Shown one piece after another: positions 1-9,404 of a stretch of 64,000 bases of DNA (positions are counted from its first letter, which is position 1; each line of letters begins with the position of its first letter). The DNA is taken from the NCBI GenBank assembly GCA_964035575.1, contig OZ037915.1, positions 806,001-870,000 on the forward strand, given 5' to 3'. The position numbers and the translations under genes are program-made. This stretch comes from Rhynchopus sp. YZ270_cl-10. Its lineage: Eukaryota > Euglenozoa > Diplonemea > Diplonemida > Diplonemidae. The notes under the pieces were generated by a model. The model made no database searches. It was not told the DNA's origin and saw only the letters and a program-made list of their open reading frames with translations.

Positions 1-315
1 TAGACCGCAGAGAGCGGAAAGCGCTTCGCCACGAAATCCAAAGGTTTCCACTCCAGAAATATCCGTAAAGGATCCGATCTTCGAGGTGGCGTGAGAGGAC
101 ACAATATTCGCAAAGTCCGCGCCCCGAATGCCCTTCCCATTGTCCTCCACAACAATCTCGGCAACACCCCAATTGGTTGTCCGAACCGTCACCTCCGTCG
201 CGCCAGCATCAAGCGCATTCTCAATCAACTCTTTTACCGCACCCCCCACTGTATTAACCACCTGCGATACACAGATCTGTCGAACCGTTTCTCGGTCGAT
301 CTGGGAGATGGACAT
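1..315 (-). CDS. PMS2: PMS2-like DNA mismatch repair protein (MutL family), N-terminal part only
   Basis: The gene runs off the left edge, leaving the first 105 codons from the ATG at 315. The translation has the GHKL ATPase motifs of eukaryotic MutL proteins. Motif I is KELIENALDAGA (residues 28-39), with the Glu/Asn pair that binds Mg-ATP. Motif II is DNGKGI (58-63), followed by SHATSKI (74-80), and motif III is GFRGEALSAL (93-102). The opening IDRETVRQIC (6-15) matches the PMS2/yeast Pms1 start rather than MLH1 or PMS1-human types. Known role: with MLH1 it forms MutLalpha, which nicks the daughter strand after MutS recognises a mismatch. The C-terminal endonuclease domain lies outside the window. 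Paralogue assignment within the MutL family is likely but rests on the N-terminus alone. Confidence 0.9.
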   Translation of the reverse strand, partial: MSISQIDRETVRQICVSQVVNTVGGAVKELIENALDAGATEVTVRTTNWGVAEIVVEDNGKGIRGADFANIVSSHATSKIGSFTDISGVETFGFRGEALSALCGL

Positions 316-699
316 TTTTTTTGTGGTGGGGGTTTTTTTTCCCTAGATGTATTTGAGGGGGAGAGAGAGAGAGCGAGAGGAGGGGAGGAGAAATGATAGA
401 GTGTTGAAAAAGGGAAGGGTGAGGTGAGAGTGGGGGTGTGTGTTAGGGGTTTAAGTTTACATTCTAAAGGAAAATACATTGTGGGGCGGGTTTTGAGATG
501 AGCCATCCCCAGAAGGGGAAAAAAAAATCATAAAATTTGAAATACAAAGCCCTCATGTGACTGAGTACCTAAAAAAAACCCCCTCCAGTCGTACAACCCC
601 CCCTTGGGTTATGTTCTGGGGGCCTAAAAGAACAGGGTATAAAACACCCTGCACCTTTTCCCCCTCCTCCCTATTGAGAATTTCCAAAAAAGCTAATTT

Positions 700-775
700 T
701 TTTTGATAAATTGTTGGAGTAGTGTAGTTGCCTCGGTTGTGTTGCCACAGTTGTGCAATCTCCACTGTATTTTTT
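700..775 (+). repeat. Copy of dispersed short element A (long variant), ending in a T-run
   Basis: The segment begins near GATAAATTGTTGGAGTAGTG and ends CTCCACTGTATTTTTT. A nearly identical copy lies at 38546-38615 and a diverged one at 62050-62110. The ends can pair (GGAGTAGTG with the CTCCACTG side). It is related to the shorter GAAAACTTGGTTG elements listed elsewhere. Confidence 0.6.
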
Positions 776-828
776 ACCCCCATCAACACGCCTCTCCTCG
801 AAAAACACTACACGATGGAGTGGCCAAG

Positions 829-925
829 GCAAAGTACTGGTCAATGACCTTTACCCGCCTACTGGTCATCATTTGCTCAGGTTGACCGGTCAAAAAATAC
901 TGACCGGTCAAAGTACTGATCATGA
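829..925. repeat. Palindrome-rich patch built on GACCGGTC/ACTGGTCA
   Basis: Two copies of the palindromic core TGACCGGTCA lie about 15 bp apart (892-912). They are flanked by AAAGTACTGGTCAATGACC on the left and AAAGTACTGATCATGACC on the right. The patch sits just downstream of the POLL stop codon, so it may lie in its 3' UTR. It could be a small foldback element or a protein-binding cluster. Confidence 0.5.
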
Positions 926-934
926 CCCTGTAAC

Positions 935-3221
935 TCACACATTGCGTTCCTCCGGGGTTTTGTACTGAAGGCCTAACAAATCGAAGATATCCTTCTCCGT
1001 TTTGCACCCCGGTACGTACGCACCTTCGTGCACCTTCTCCTTGGCAACACGCACCACAGGCTGAATGCCTTTATCGCTTAGGGAGTAACCACGCTTCTGA
1101 CAATACAACCGCATGCTTCTGTTGAAGTAGTCCGACCCTGTAAAGTACAGCAGCGCGAAAGGCCACTGCCTGCGGCTGTATATCTTGATGTCGATTCTCC
1201 TGTGGAGATGCGTTGTTGCTGAGAGAGCAGACTGCACTTCACAGAGGTGTGTATGTGTACAGGTACTCGCATCGCTGCAGGGCGGCATCTGGCATATGCC
1301 CATGAAGGTGTCGTGGTCGCTCTCCACCTCCGCATCGTCGTTCATATACGCAGAGGTCAGCTCGTCTGTGATAAACCCTACCCCCTTGAGCTCCAGGACC
1401 AAGGATTTGAGGACACCGACGTAGGGCTGCCCGGTGGGGTTGCACAGAATGACGTCAATATCGCCGCAGGTGTCCTTGCCACGTCGATAGGAGCCGCATA
1501 TCTGCATGTGCATGGTGGGACACAACGCTTTGACCTTCTTCTGTATCAAACGCTTCATGCAATCAACTTCAGTGCGGGGGATTCTGAAGATGGGGTGTGT
1601 AAATGATAGGAGGTTAAGTTGATCATAAAATTGGGTAAAAAATGATGGCAAGGCAATGCGCGAAATTCAGCTCGTTTCTTTGGTGTGGTGAAAAAAAAAC
1701 AATGGCTTTGCTCTGTTTGCAACTATGGCCATACCGGTGTTGCAGCTCCTCTAGGTATTTGAGGCCTATCCGCTGCTGTGCGTTGAGAACGTTGTGCTGC
1801 TGCCCTCGCAGCTCCTCCATTGTGGTCAGATGCAGTGTCCTGTACAGCCGCTGTGCTGTCGCAGGGCCGACACCCCAGATCTTCCCAAACTTTGTGATGA
1901 CCGACACTTCTTCATTGGCTTCGAAATACTTCATCTTCGATGACGTGCCATTCTGCAGGATTTCCCCTATCTTCTGCGCAATCTTCGAGCCGATCCCACG
2001 AATATGCTGTATATCCTCTTGACACCGTATTGGGGACTGCCATTTCCGCAAAATTGCGACCGCTTTCCCATACGCATACTTCCTCCAATGATCCCCAAGC
2101 TTCGCGTACACCTCCTGCAATCTGCTTAACTCCGCGACCAAATGCTCGTTTAACGCCTGAGGCGAATTCTTCGTTTCCTCCTCAACCCCAGACGCTCCTT
2201 TCTCGCAGACAAAAACGCCTTTTGGGGGTAATCTATTCTGTCTTGCTGCCATTGTTACCGTTCCTTCATGCGATTCGGGTTCGTTGAGTGATTCGCTTTC
2301 ACCGCGAAAAAAAACTGGGATAAACCCAGAATTATCACCTCCCGGCTTTGATTGAGATCGGACCATGCTGCTTACGGAAAATGGTTCGTTGAACAATGTT
2401 TTTACCCTTTTTTCTGAAACTTCCTCCTTCGGTTCGATAAAATGAGGGGTAGGTGTAGGGGTTGGAAGAATCTGTGCCTGGCGGGTTTGAAGTGAGGTGC
2501 ATCCATGCTGGGGTTGCAGCTCTGTTGGTACGCTGATGATCTGTTTTTTTGCAATGCACTCAGTAACCCACCCTGGATTGCACACCACCGTTTTCCCTGA
2601 CAAAAGACCCCGCAGCACCGTATCATCCGAAATTTCTGCCCCCACCCCCAACTTCTCCTTCACACACCTCCCAAGCTGTGTCAACGAAGAAAACCCACAT
2701 AGCAGATACTTTACGGCCCCCATTTGCGTCACCACCTCTCCGCCGTTCCGTTGCACGACAGCGCACAAGGCATTTCCTCGGACCGGGCCCATCTCTTTTC
2801 CTGCAGGAAACACTGCAAAGGAGGATCCACGAAACACTCCATCCCCTAGCTTCTTCTTCGAAGGCTCGAGCAGGAATGGGGTCAACGGTGAGGTCTTTTT
2901 ACTTCCTTGGTGTTGTGGCGGTGGAGGCTGCGGGACAAAATCGACGTTGGAGAAAGGTGGGTCTTCGTGGGTGGGCTCTATTCGCAGTCTCTTTGGGTGA
3001 TCCGGGGTGGTGGTGGTGGTAGAGGGGAGAGCGGTAGCCGCGCTTCGCTTGGCGCCAGAGTGTTTGGCGGGTGGTGGTCGTGTGGTTGAGGTTGCCTTTG
3101 CTGGGCTGTGTTTTCGCATGAGGTGTTCAAGTGCCACATCCTCTTCATCGTCAGAGGGCAGCAACGCTTCAACCTCCCTCATCACAGCGCGACTCTTTCG
3201 GGTGATCCTACGGTCGCTCAT
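935..3221 (-). CDS. POLL: DNA polymerase lambda (family X), two exons
   Basis: Exons are 1735-3221 and 935-1583, giving 711 aa. In order: a low-complexity charged N-terminus; a BRCT domain (about residues 140-235, ending near NPGWVTECI); the 8-kDa/fingers region with helix-hairpin-helix motifs IRGIGSKIAQKIG and IWGVGPATAQRLY; then the palm, with CGSYRRGKDTCGDIDV holding the first two metal-binding Asp, RRIDIKIY holding the third, and YFTGSDYFNRSM at the dNTP site. Domain order matches human Pol lambda, a gap-filling polymerase of base excision repair and end joining. The start is MSDRRITRK at 3221: the frame is open to 3398, but the upstream part is AT-rich and does not look coding. An extra loop of about 20 residues, rich in Thr and His, precedes the third Asp. 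It could conceal a small in-frame intron but lacks the GTATG start of the clear introns. Confidence 0.92.
1584..1734 (-). other. Spliceosomal intron in POLL (151 bp)
   Basis: The upstream exon ends CACCG, the intron begins GTATGG and ends ATCTTCAG, and the downstream exon starts AATCCCCC. Splicing gives LQHRIPRTEV, which matches the Pol lambda family at this point, whereas reading on gives unrelated sequence and a stop. A CTTAACC near the 3' end could be the branch site. Splice sites are inferred from protein homology. Confidence 0.85.
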
Positions 3222-3998
3222 TTTCCACCACCTTCCTTCACCCCCCCTCCTCTGGTTAATGAAAACTAATAAAAAATGATGTGAAAAAAAAGGCATTTTA
3301 GAGGCGCTAAGTGATAGTGCGAGGTGGGGTAGCGTGAAGAAAGCATTTAGAAAATTTAAAATAGCGGGGGAGAGGCATTCGTTTTTAAAATATTGCATTG
3401 TATCGAACGTTCGTTTTGTTTGTTTTGTTTTGTTTGGGGAGGGGGGGTGGTTTTTTTGCCGTTATCCTTTTGTCATGCACAACTCGTCCTCGAAAAATGT
3501 AAACAGACAGGGGATTTTTAGAATAAGTAAATTTATTCAAAACAAAAAGGCACCCCATATCTGCAAACAGACAGGGGAGGGGGTACTCTGCTTTTTGTCT
3601 TATTTTTAATTTAGAAATATGGACCTTCTCATAGCATGTAAAAAGGCAAGGTAATCGTTGGTGGGGGCATATTTTCCTTTTGGTTTGCTTTTTTTCCCCC
3701 CAAAATGGAAGTCGCAAATTGGTCCGATTTTTTTCTCTCTTCTTGTTTCGATCAATTTCGCGCCCTTTTTTGCTCGTTTGAAAGCGCTGTGAGAATATGA
3801 GGGGAATAAAATAGTTTTACCAAGGCGTTTTTGATAGGATATTATCTTTTCAAATGACCAGATATCTGGAAAACCTGTTTTGAAAAGCAGTTTAAAGACC
3901 CTAACTAACTCCTTGAATATACATACACACCTACTATGTAAGTCGTGTATGTCACTATATTATGTGTGACGAAAGTGGCTTAAAAAATTTTTTTTTTT

Positions 3999-4047
3999 GA
4001 AAACTTGGTTGTATTAGTGTAGCCACCCGAGTGTGCTCCACTAACTA
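3999..4047 (+). repeat. Dispersed short element A
   Basis: It starts GAAAACTTGGTTGTATTAG and ends CTCCACTA, with nested pairing TAGTG/CACTA and GAG/CTC. Very similar copies occur at 4444-4492, 34550-34598, 38493-38540, 46460-46510, 49036-49080, 60027-60082 and 63860-63915. Most run directly into a T-run. All copies I found have the same orientation, opposite to the genes. Confidence 0.75.
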
Positions 4048-4443
4048 TTTTTTTTGGTTGAGCCAAAGACAGGAACGTGTCCTGCCACTGCTCTATTGAA
4101 AGGGGTTTTTTATGAAACGTTTTTAAAACGAAAGTGGTAAAAAAAGAAAGGCAAAGTTGTTAAAATCACAGAAAAAAAATCACACACACTTTTCTGACAC
4201 ACCCTAACCCAAATCATCATAATAAAAAGCAGAGAAGGGTTTTGGCAGGTTGGGAGGAATGATGCAATATTCGACCCATACCATACCCTCTCGCACTCTT
4301 ATGTGGACAAGAACTGATGTGGGGAAGGAGAATGTGGCAGACTTACATTTTTATTTTTTTTGCAGGTTGGAATCTTTTTTTTGCATTTTTTGTGTGGACA
4401 CACCCGAGGATGCACATCACTATGTTATGTTGTTTTTGTTTTT

Positions 4444-4492
4444 GAAAACTTGGTGGAGTGTAGACACCCGAGGATGAGACTCCACTATGTTT
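4444..4492 (+). repeat. Dispersed short element A
   Basis: GAAAACTTGGTGGAGTGTAG followed by ACACCCGAGGATGAG and CTCCACTATG, then a T-run. It is a diverged copy that keeps the terminal pairing. Confidence 0.65.
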
Positions 4493-5081
4493 TTTTTATA
4501 TTCTTTTTTGTAGTTTCGGCAATCACCTGTCCGAGGAAGTTATTTTTTTTATTTTTGTTACATCGACGATCACTCCTGGAAATGGAGTCAAAATTTTCAC
4601 CCAAAAGGGGCTGGTATTCGAACAGACGAGGAGACCACTTTCTTTTTGTTTGGCACCTTTTAAAAAAAGCAACAAAGAAACAAAGAAACGCTATTGAGAA
4701 GGGATCAGGCTTCACACGCATCTAACAAAAGGGGGTGCGAATCTGCGAAGAGAAGAACAAAAAAAAAACGAAAACGGGATGAGTGTACCTCTCGTGCACA
4801 CACATCCATGGCTCTCGCGGGGAGGGGAGGGTGATCTGGGGTACAAATCACCCCAAAAAAATATATTTTAAATAACGGTACACTGTCGCATGGGGAGAGG
4901 GTAGGTGGTGGCTTGGCTTTTTGTAGTTTCGACAATCACCTATCCGAGGATGGGGTCTGTACACAAAGGCCGCCCCGAAGGCTGAATGAATTTCAAAGGT
5001 AGTTCATCCTCAACACAAAGAAATCTCTTTTAAGTTTTTTTTTGTTGTTGTTTTGTTCTTCCTCTTCCTCTTCCTCCCCCC

Positions 5082-6650
5082 CTAAAAGCTTCCATCACCG
5101 TGGTCACTGTCCTCCTCCTCCTCCTCCTCCTCCTCTTCCTCTTCCTCCTCCTCTTCTTCTTCCTCTTCCTCCTCCTCCTCTTCTTCTTCTTCGTCGTCTT
5201 CATCATCATCGTCATCACTGACCGGAGTTTCTTTTGCCTTTGTTACCTCTTTTTGTTCTCCTTCTTCTCCTTCTTCAGGAGCAGTCTTCTCCTCCTCCTC
5301 CACCGATTTTTCTGCAGCGGGAGGGGTCGGTTCGTCGACAGACTCAAGCTTTCTGACGAGAAGGTTCAGGAAGTTGATGGTGCTTTCATCCTCCCCTGGT
5401 ACATTGGAACGACGGAAGTTGTTGAAAAGAAATTCAAGAGTGGGGTTGTTCAGCTCAGGAATGATGCGGATTGCGGAGACAAGCTGGGAGATGTGCGCTG
5501 GGTCGACACATTCTTTTGCATTTGCGTCGAGAAGTTGACTGGGTGGAGTAGCACCCTCACGCCACCACCACCCAATCATTGCGTCTGCAAGCGACTGCCC
5601 TGTTTTCGTTCTTGGAAGCACCTCGTTGGAAAGCGGAGAGACACCTGCAATAAAGTCTTCCCCATAGGCTGCTGACGCAGCGGCATAGTGGAGAAGCCCG
5701 TTGTGAGGGTTCAGAGTTGCTGCGCATTTTTCGCAAAACGGAAGCACATCTGCAGCGTCCGCTTCAATTAGCGCTGCACCCAAAACGTTCTTCTTCGCTG
5801 CCGGCTTTGCCGAGGTTTTGAAAAGCCTAGGGGTCTCCTTTACTGGAAATTTCGAATACCGGGTTTTCATTGAGTCCGTCGAAGAGGCCCCAACGATATC
5901 ACTCTTTCTCGTCCAATGACCTCCGAAGCAAAACGCAATGTGCTGTCCATTTGCTCTGGTAGCAAGCACCCCTTTCCCACCTTCCTGCAAAAACAACAGC
6001 TTTGTCTGCGCAATCCGCGTCCTCACCGCAGCGTCGGAGCATACAAACCCTTGCCCCAGCGTTTCGTTGCAGGGAAGAAGCGGCTCTACGTCGGCACCTT
6101 CCTTCGGGAGCTTCGTCTTCGCCAGCACCCCCTTCTTCGCCAGCAACGAAGTCGTCACCGTGCATTCAATAAAACTAACATCACGGTTCAACACCATCCC
6201 CGCCCCCTTCGGTTTCTCCCCTGGTGCATTAACCCCCTTAGGCAAAGCCACTGCGTCAGATGGAGGAGGTGAAGGCATCGGAACACCAATCTCCAACTCC
6301 GCAGTAGGTACTGTATTTCCAAAGGCGGTTTCCGGGGCACGCACGGCAGCGACGCTGTCATCGAGAACATTCGGGTCCACATACGAGTACAGAGTGCCAA
6401 AAATGGGGTCCGCCTCGTAGATCTCTGCCGAAGGCGTCACCTTCACATCCTTCTCTTTGTCGGCCTTCTTCTTGCCCTTCTTCTTCGTGGTGGTGGCGGC
6501 AGGCGTGGCGGCAGCCTCTGTCTTCCCCTTCTTCGCCTTCGTTCCTGCCTTCTTCGGCTTGCTTGAGGTGGCCGGAGCCTCCTTTGCCTTAGTGGCGGGT
6601 TTGGCCTTGGTGGTCTTGGCTTTGGTCTTCTTTACAGCGTCGACTCCCAT
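5082..6650 (-). CDS. Unrecognised protein with Lys/Ala-rich N-terminus and poly-Glu tail
   Basis: The protein is 522 aa from MGVDAVKKTK at 6650. The open frame extends to 6989, but that extension is low-complexity Pro/Ser sequence with non-coding character. Residues about 5-65 are Lys/Ala/Thr-rich, like histone H1 tails. The middle (about 70-430) is ordinary globular-looking sequence with several Cys, ending in a helical stretch (VSAIRIIPELNNPTLEFLF). The last 90 residues are acidic, with an Asp run followed by more than 20 Glu. Such bipolar charge is common in nucleolar or chromatin proteins, but I recognise no domain and assign no function. The Glu tract is a GAG/GAA microsatellite (about 5110-5200) and probably varies in length. 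Confidence 0.75.
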   Translation of the reverse strand: MGVDAVKKTKAKTTKAKPATKAKEAPATSSKPKKAGTKAKKGKTEAAATPAATTTKKKGKKKADKEKDVKVTPSAEIYEADPIFGTLYSYVDPNVLDDSVAAVRAPETAFGNTVPTAELEIGVPMPSPPPSDAVALPKGVNAPGEKPKGAGMVLNRDVSFIECTVTTSLLAKKGVLAKTKLPKEGADVEPLLPCNETLGQGFVCSDAAVRTRIAQTKLLFLQEGGKGVLATRANGQHIAFCFGGHWTRKSDIVGASSTDSMKTRYSKFPVKETPRLFKTSAKPAAKKNVLGAALIEADAADVLPFCEKCAATLNPHNGLLHYAAASAAYGEDFIAGVSPLSNEVLPRTKTGQSLADAMIGWWWREGATPPSQLLDANAKECVDPAHISQLVSAIRIIPELNNPTLEFLFNNFRRSNVPGEDESTINFLNLLVRKLESVDEPTPPAAEKSVEEEEKTAPEEGEEGEQKEVTKAKETPVSDDDDDEDDEEEEEEEEEEEEEEEEEEEEEEEEEEEDSDHGDGSF

Positions 6651-7084
6651 TGTAAGGGGTGAAGAATGAGGGGGGGTGTCTGAAAGGGGGTAAGGGGTGA
6701 AGGGGTCGAGGGGTAGAGGGGTAGGGGGGTGAGAGATGAGAGGGAGAAAAAGTGAAGTTGATAATGCAAATGCTGGGATAATAGGTGGATTCCGGGGGGG
6801 GGAAAGATCGGGTTGTTGTGCGCTCAAAGCGGGATGGGAAAAAGGTGGGGGGGGGGAAGTGAGTGAAACTGCAATTGGTGTTGGTGTGTGTGTGTGAATC
6901 AAAAGTGCATCAAACAGACAAATTACAAAAAGTATGCTTTGTTTTTTCCCGTTTTGCTCCAAAGCAGTGCAATGTTTAGTATTGATCACTTAAAAGATCA
7001 AAGAAGCATGAAGGCGAGTCAGAAAACGAGAAAGGGGGAAGAAAAAAGTAATGAGCAGCTTGCCTCAAAAAAGATGCACGTGGT

Positions 7085-8500
7085 TCACATGCACACACAA
7101 TCGCGCTTGCTCTTCTTGGGGATAAGGCTGTCCACGGCACTGCTCGATCCGGTGACGTTGATGCTGCATTTACGTAAGTTACAATCCTTAAGTCCTCGCC
7201 CAGTGTGCGTGACACTCGCCCACCCAGATAAGTCCAGTGTTCTCAACGAGCTGCAGTGGTTGACGAAGTCGTCCCCAACGTGGGTTAAATTTTTCCACCC
7301 AGAAAAGTTGAGACTTTTCAATGAGCAGCATCCGTCGAGGAAGCGGTTGCCAATCTGCGTGACATCCTTCCACGTGGAGAGGTCCAACTCGGTCAATGCG
7401 CTGCAGTTGGTGAGGAAAGAGTTCTCAATCCGCGTCACATTCCATCCAGACAAGTCGACAGTTCTCAATGCGGTGCAACCGGAGAAGAAGCTGTCCCCTA
7501 TTTGCGTCACGCTGCTCCACGTGGATAAGTCAAGGGTTCGCAATGCGGTGCAGTTGCAGAAGAAGCTCCCCTCTATGTGCGTCACACTGCTCCACCCAGA
7601 TACGTCAAGTGTCGTCAACGAGCGGCAGCCATAGAAGAAGCCACCCCCTATTTGCGTCACATTCTTCCACCCAGATAAATCAAGTGTCGTCAATGCATGG
7701 CAGTAGGAGAGGAAGCACGGACCAATCTCCGTCACATTCTTCCACCCAGACAAGTCAAGCGTGGTCAATGCGCTGCAGTGGCAGAAGAAGAAGCTCCCGA
7801 TGCGTGTCACATTGTTCCATCCAGACAAGTCGACGGTTCTCAATCCGTTGCATTTTTCGAGGAACGAGCCTCCTATTTGCGTTACATTGCTCCACCCAGA
7901 AATGTCAAGTGTCGCCAATGAGCTGCAGTCCCGGAGAAGTACGCTCCCAGAGCTCCCAGGTGTGTCTGTGTAGCGGAAGAAGTTGCAGTTGTGGAGGAAG
8001 CGCATCCCTATTTGCGTCACATTGCTCCACCCAGATAAGTCAACAGTGCGCAATGATCCGCAGTCGGAGAGGAAGTCGTTGCCTATGTGAGTCACACCTG
8101 GCACACCACTGATATCAAGTTCTTCGGACCTGCAGCCTCTCAAGAAGTTATCGGAGATCTCGGCAACAACTTCCGCCTGCAGAAACAAATGAACCAGCTT
8201 GGGATCTGTCAGACCTTCGAACCTGTCTGTCGTCAGCATTGTCTCACCCAAGTCACGAAGAGCTGCAATGGCGTCGTCCTTCTGCGACTTCGTCTTCGTC
8301 AGCACAACTGTGTCCCCAGCACTCAGCTGCGTCGTGTCGTCTCCGTCAGACAGCACCTTCCCTCCAAAGCTCATGTCAAAGCTGTCTTCGCACAACTCTG
8401 CTGCAGACGCCACCTTCTGCCGTATGTCCGCAATTGTATCATCCACACCCACATCGACTGTGTACTTCTCTCCGTCTGAGGTCTCCACACATATTTCCAT
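7085..8500 (-). CDS. Ubl-LRR protein 1 with C-terminal CaaX-like CVCM
   Basis: The protein is 471 aa from MEICVETSDG (ATG at 8500, context AAACCATGG). Residues 1-70 look like a ubiquitin-like beta-grasp domain: paired N-terminal strands, DTIADIRQKVA helix, then GGKVLSDGDDTTQLSAGD matching ubiquitin's GKQLEDG..LSDY region, but with no C-terminal Gly-Gly. A helical linker (KDDAIAALRDLGE) and LFLQAEV follow. About 13 repeats of 23 residues come next (core LDLSGWxNVTxIG and FxxxC), of the BspA-like LRR type; the third is degenerate. A C-cap (LRKCSINVTGSSS) and a basic tail ending CVCM close the protein. CVCM fits a prenylation box with Met favouring farnesylation. No signal peptide or membrane helix is seen, so a cytosolic, membrane-tethered recognition or adaptor protein is the inference. 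Confidence 0.85.
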   Translation of the reverse strand: MEICVETSDGEKYTVDVGVDDTIADIRQKVASAAELCEDSFDMSFGGKVLSDGDDTTQLSAGDTVVLTKTKSQKDDAIAALRDLGETMLTTDRFEGLTDPKLVHLFLQAEVVAEISDNFLRGCRSEELDISGVPGVTHIGNDFLSDCGSLRTVDLSGWSNVTQIGMRFLHNCNFFRYTDTPGSSGSVLLRDCSSLATLDISGWSNVTQIGGSFLEKCNGLRTVDLSGWNNVTRIGSFFFCHCSALTTLDLSGWKNVTEIGPCFLSYCHALTTLDLSGWKNVTQIGGGFFYGCRSLTTLDVSGWSSVTHIEGSFFCNCTALRTLDLSTWSSVTQIGDSFFSGCTALRTVDLSGWNVTRIENSFLTNCSALTELDLSTWKDVTQIGNRFLDGCCSLKSLNFSGWKNLTHVGDDFVNHCSSLRTLDLSGWASVTHTGRGLKDCNLRKCSINVTGSSSAVDSLIPKKSKRDCVCM

Positions 8501-9404
8501 GGTTTTGTGTCTCTCTGTTTTGTGCAGGTGTTTTCGGTGGGAAGAACAACAAAAAGGCAGAGGAGACGTGGAACACATATCCTGATCCTCGCAGCTCAAA
8601 TACGGAGGTTTTTCTTTCTTTCTTGTGGGCAGCAGAAAGAGCATCCAAAGAAATGCAGCACGACGTACCGTGAGTGAAACTATTTGCTGGTAAAGATACT
8701 GTGGTAAAATGACATCAACAGAGTGCTGGCCAATGTGCTAAAAGGAGGGATGTGCGGGTGTGGTGTGCAAGAGACAGCAAACAGTTACAAGGGGAGAGGT
8801 CTTTTGTTTTTAAAGCTTTGGTGCATCAGCACTGCACTTAAGCAGCGCCTGCATGATACCCCACACCGGTAGGGAAGTGGTTGAAACACACTGCTTTGAC
8901 ACAACATCAAAAAAGGGGTACGGGGGCACACTGTCACAAACAGGAAGATATCAAACGAAACATTGCCATAGTATTCCCGCCCCAGCCTTCCGCTCAATAT
9001 CCTCACACATCACATGTAGTTTATTTCCCAACCCAACAACAACAATAAAGCGTGAAGACAATAAATAAAATCAAAGCGGAATAAATTTGAGGTTTTGTGA
9101 GGCACTCAACGAGTGTGCCGGCTCTGTGGCGTCACGGAGCCCTTTAACTGGCCGAGCGAAGCAATGTCAGTTATACGTAAAACTGCGCAAGCGAAGCGAG
9201 GGTAGTTTGAGATACGAAACAAAGTTGCATGAGAAACAAATTGTACGATAATTCCTTTTCTGGAAAATGCAAACTCAAAATGAAAAGAGTAGTTGAAACG
9301 TGCTAAAACGCAGCCTGGTCCTGCTCATACAAAGAGTGCACGTTGAGTGGTACGCACTGTAAAAGAACGAAACGGTTCACAGCCTCGAGAAAGATTCTTG
9401 TGCA
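8501..9404. other. Spacer between Ubl-LRR 1 and 2
   Basis: The region holds the shared 5' flank of gene 2's neighbour and the duplicated 8680-9017 block. A GCGAAGCGAG/GCGAAGCAATG segment (9138-9200) recurs at 16288-16350. A family C intergenic element lies at 9290-9390. No independent gene is seen. Confidence 0.6.

Larger units (their letters stand above)
316..934. other. Intergenic spacer between PMS2-like and POLL genes
   Basis: No coding signal is visible. The spacer carries purine/pyrimidine-rich stretches (355-420, 575-670), a short dispersed element (about 700-775) and a palindrome-rich patch (about 829-925). Confidence 0.6.
3222..5081. other. Gene-free AT-rich region with dispersed short repeats
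   Basis: There are no credible ORFs with homology, only long T/A runs. It contains element A copies (3999-4047, 4444-4492 and a diverged one near 4365-4430) and two related TTTTTGTAGTTTCG.CAATCACCT.TCCGAGGA copies (about 4505-4540 and 4918-4955). A GTGTACCTCTCGTGCACAC hairpin lies near 4783-4801. Confidence 0.6.

Noticed and set aside
1190-1270. Second intron in POLL within the Thr/His-rich insertion
   Set aside because: A GT..AG pair of 48 nt keeps frame, but the donor GTACCT does not fit the GTATG pattern and the insertion is open, so it is kept as coding.
3222-3398. N-terminal extension of the POLL frame to 3398
   Set aside because: The upstream part is AT-rich with A/T runs and Phe/Leu-rich translation; MSDRRITRK has a better start context.
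3999-4047. Spliced-leader RNA gene
   Set aside because: Repeated small units ending in T-runs invite the idea, but I cannot see a leader exon with a GT donor or match any known leader. It is left as an unexplained repeat.
5100-5675. Leu/Phe-rich plus-strand frame resembling a membrane protein
   Set aside because: It is the antisense of the poly-Glu microsatellite of the 5082-6650 gene.
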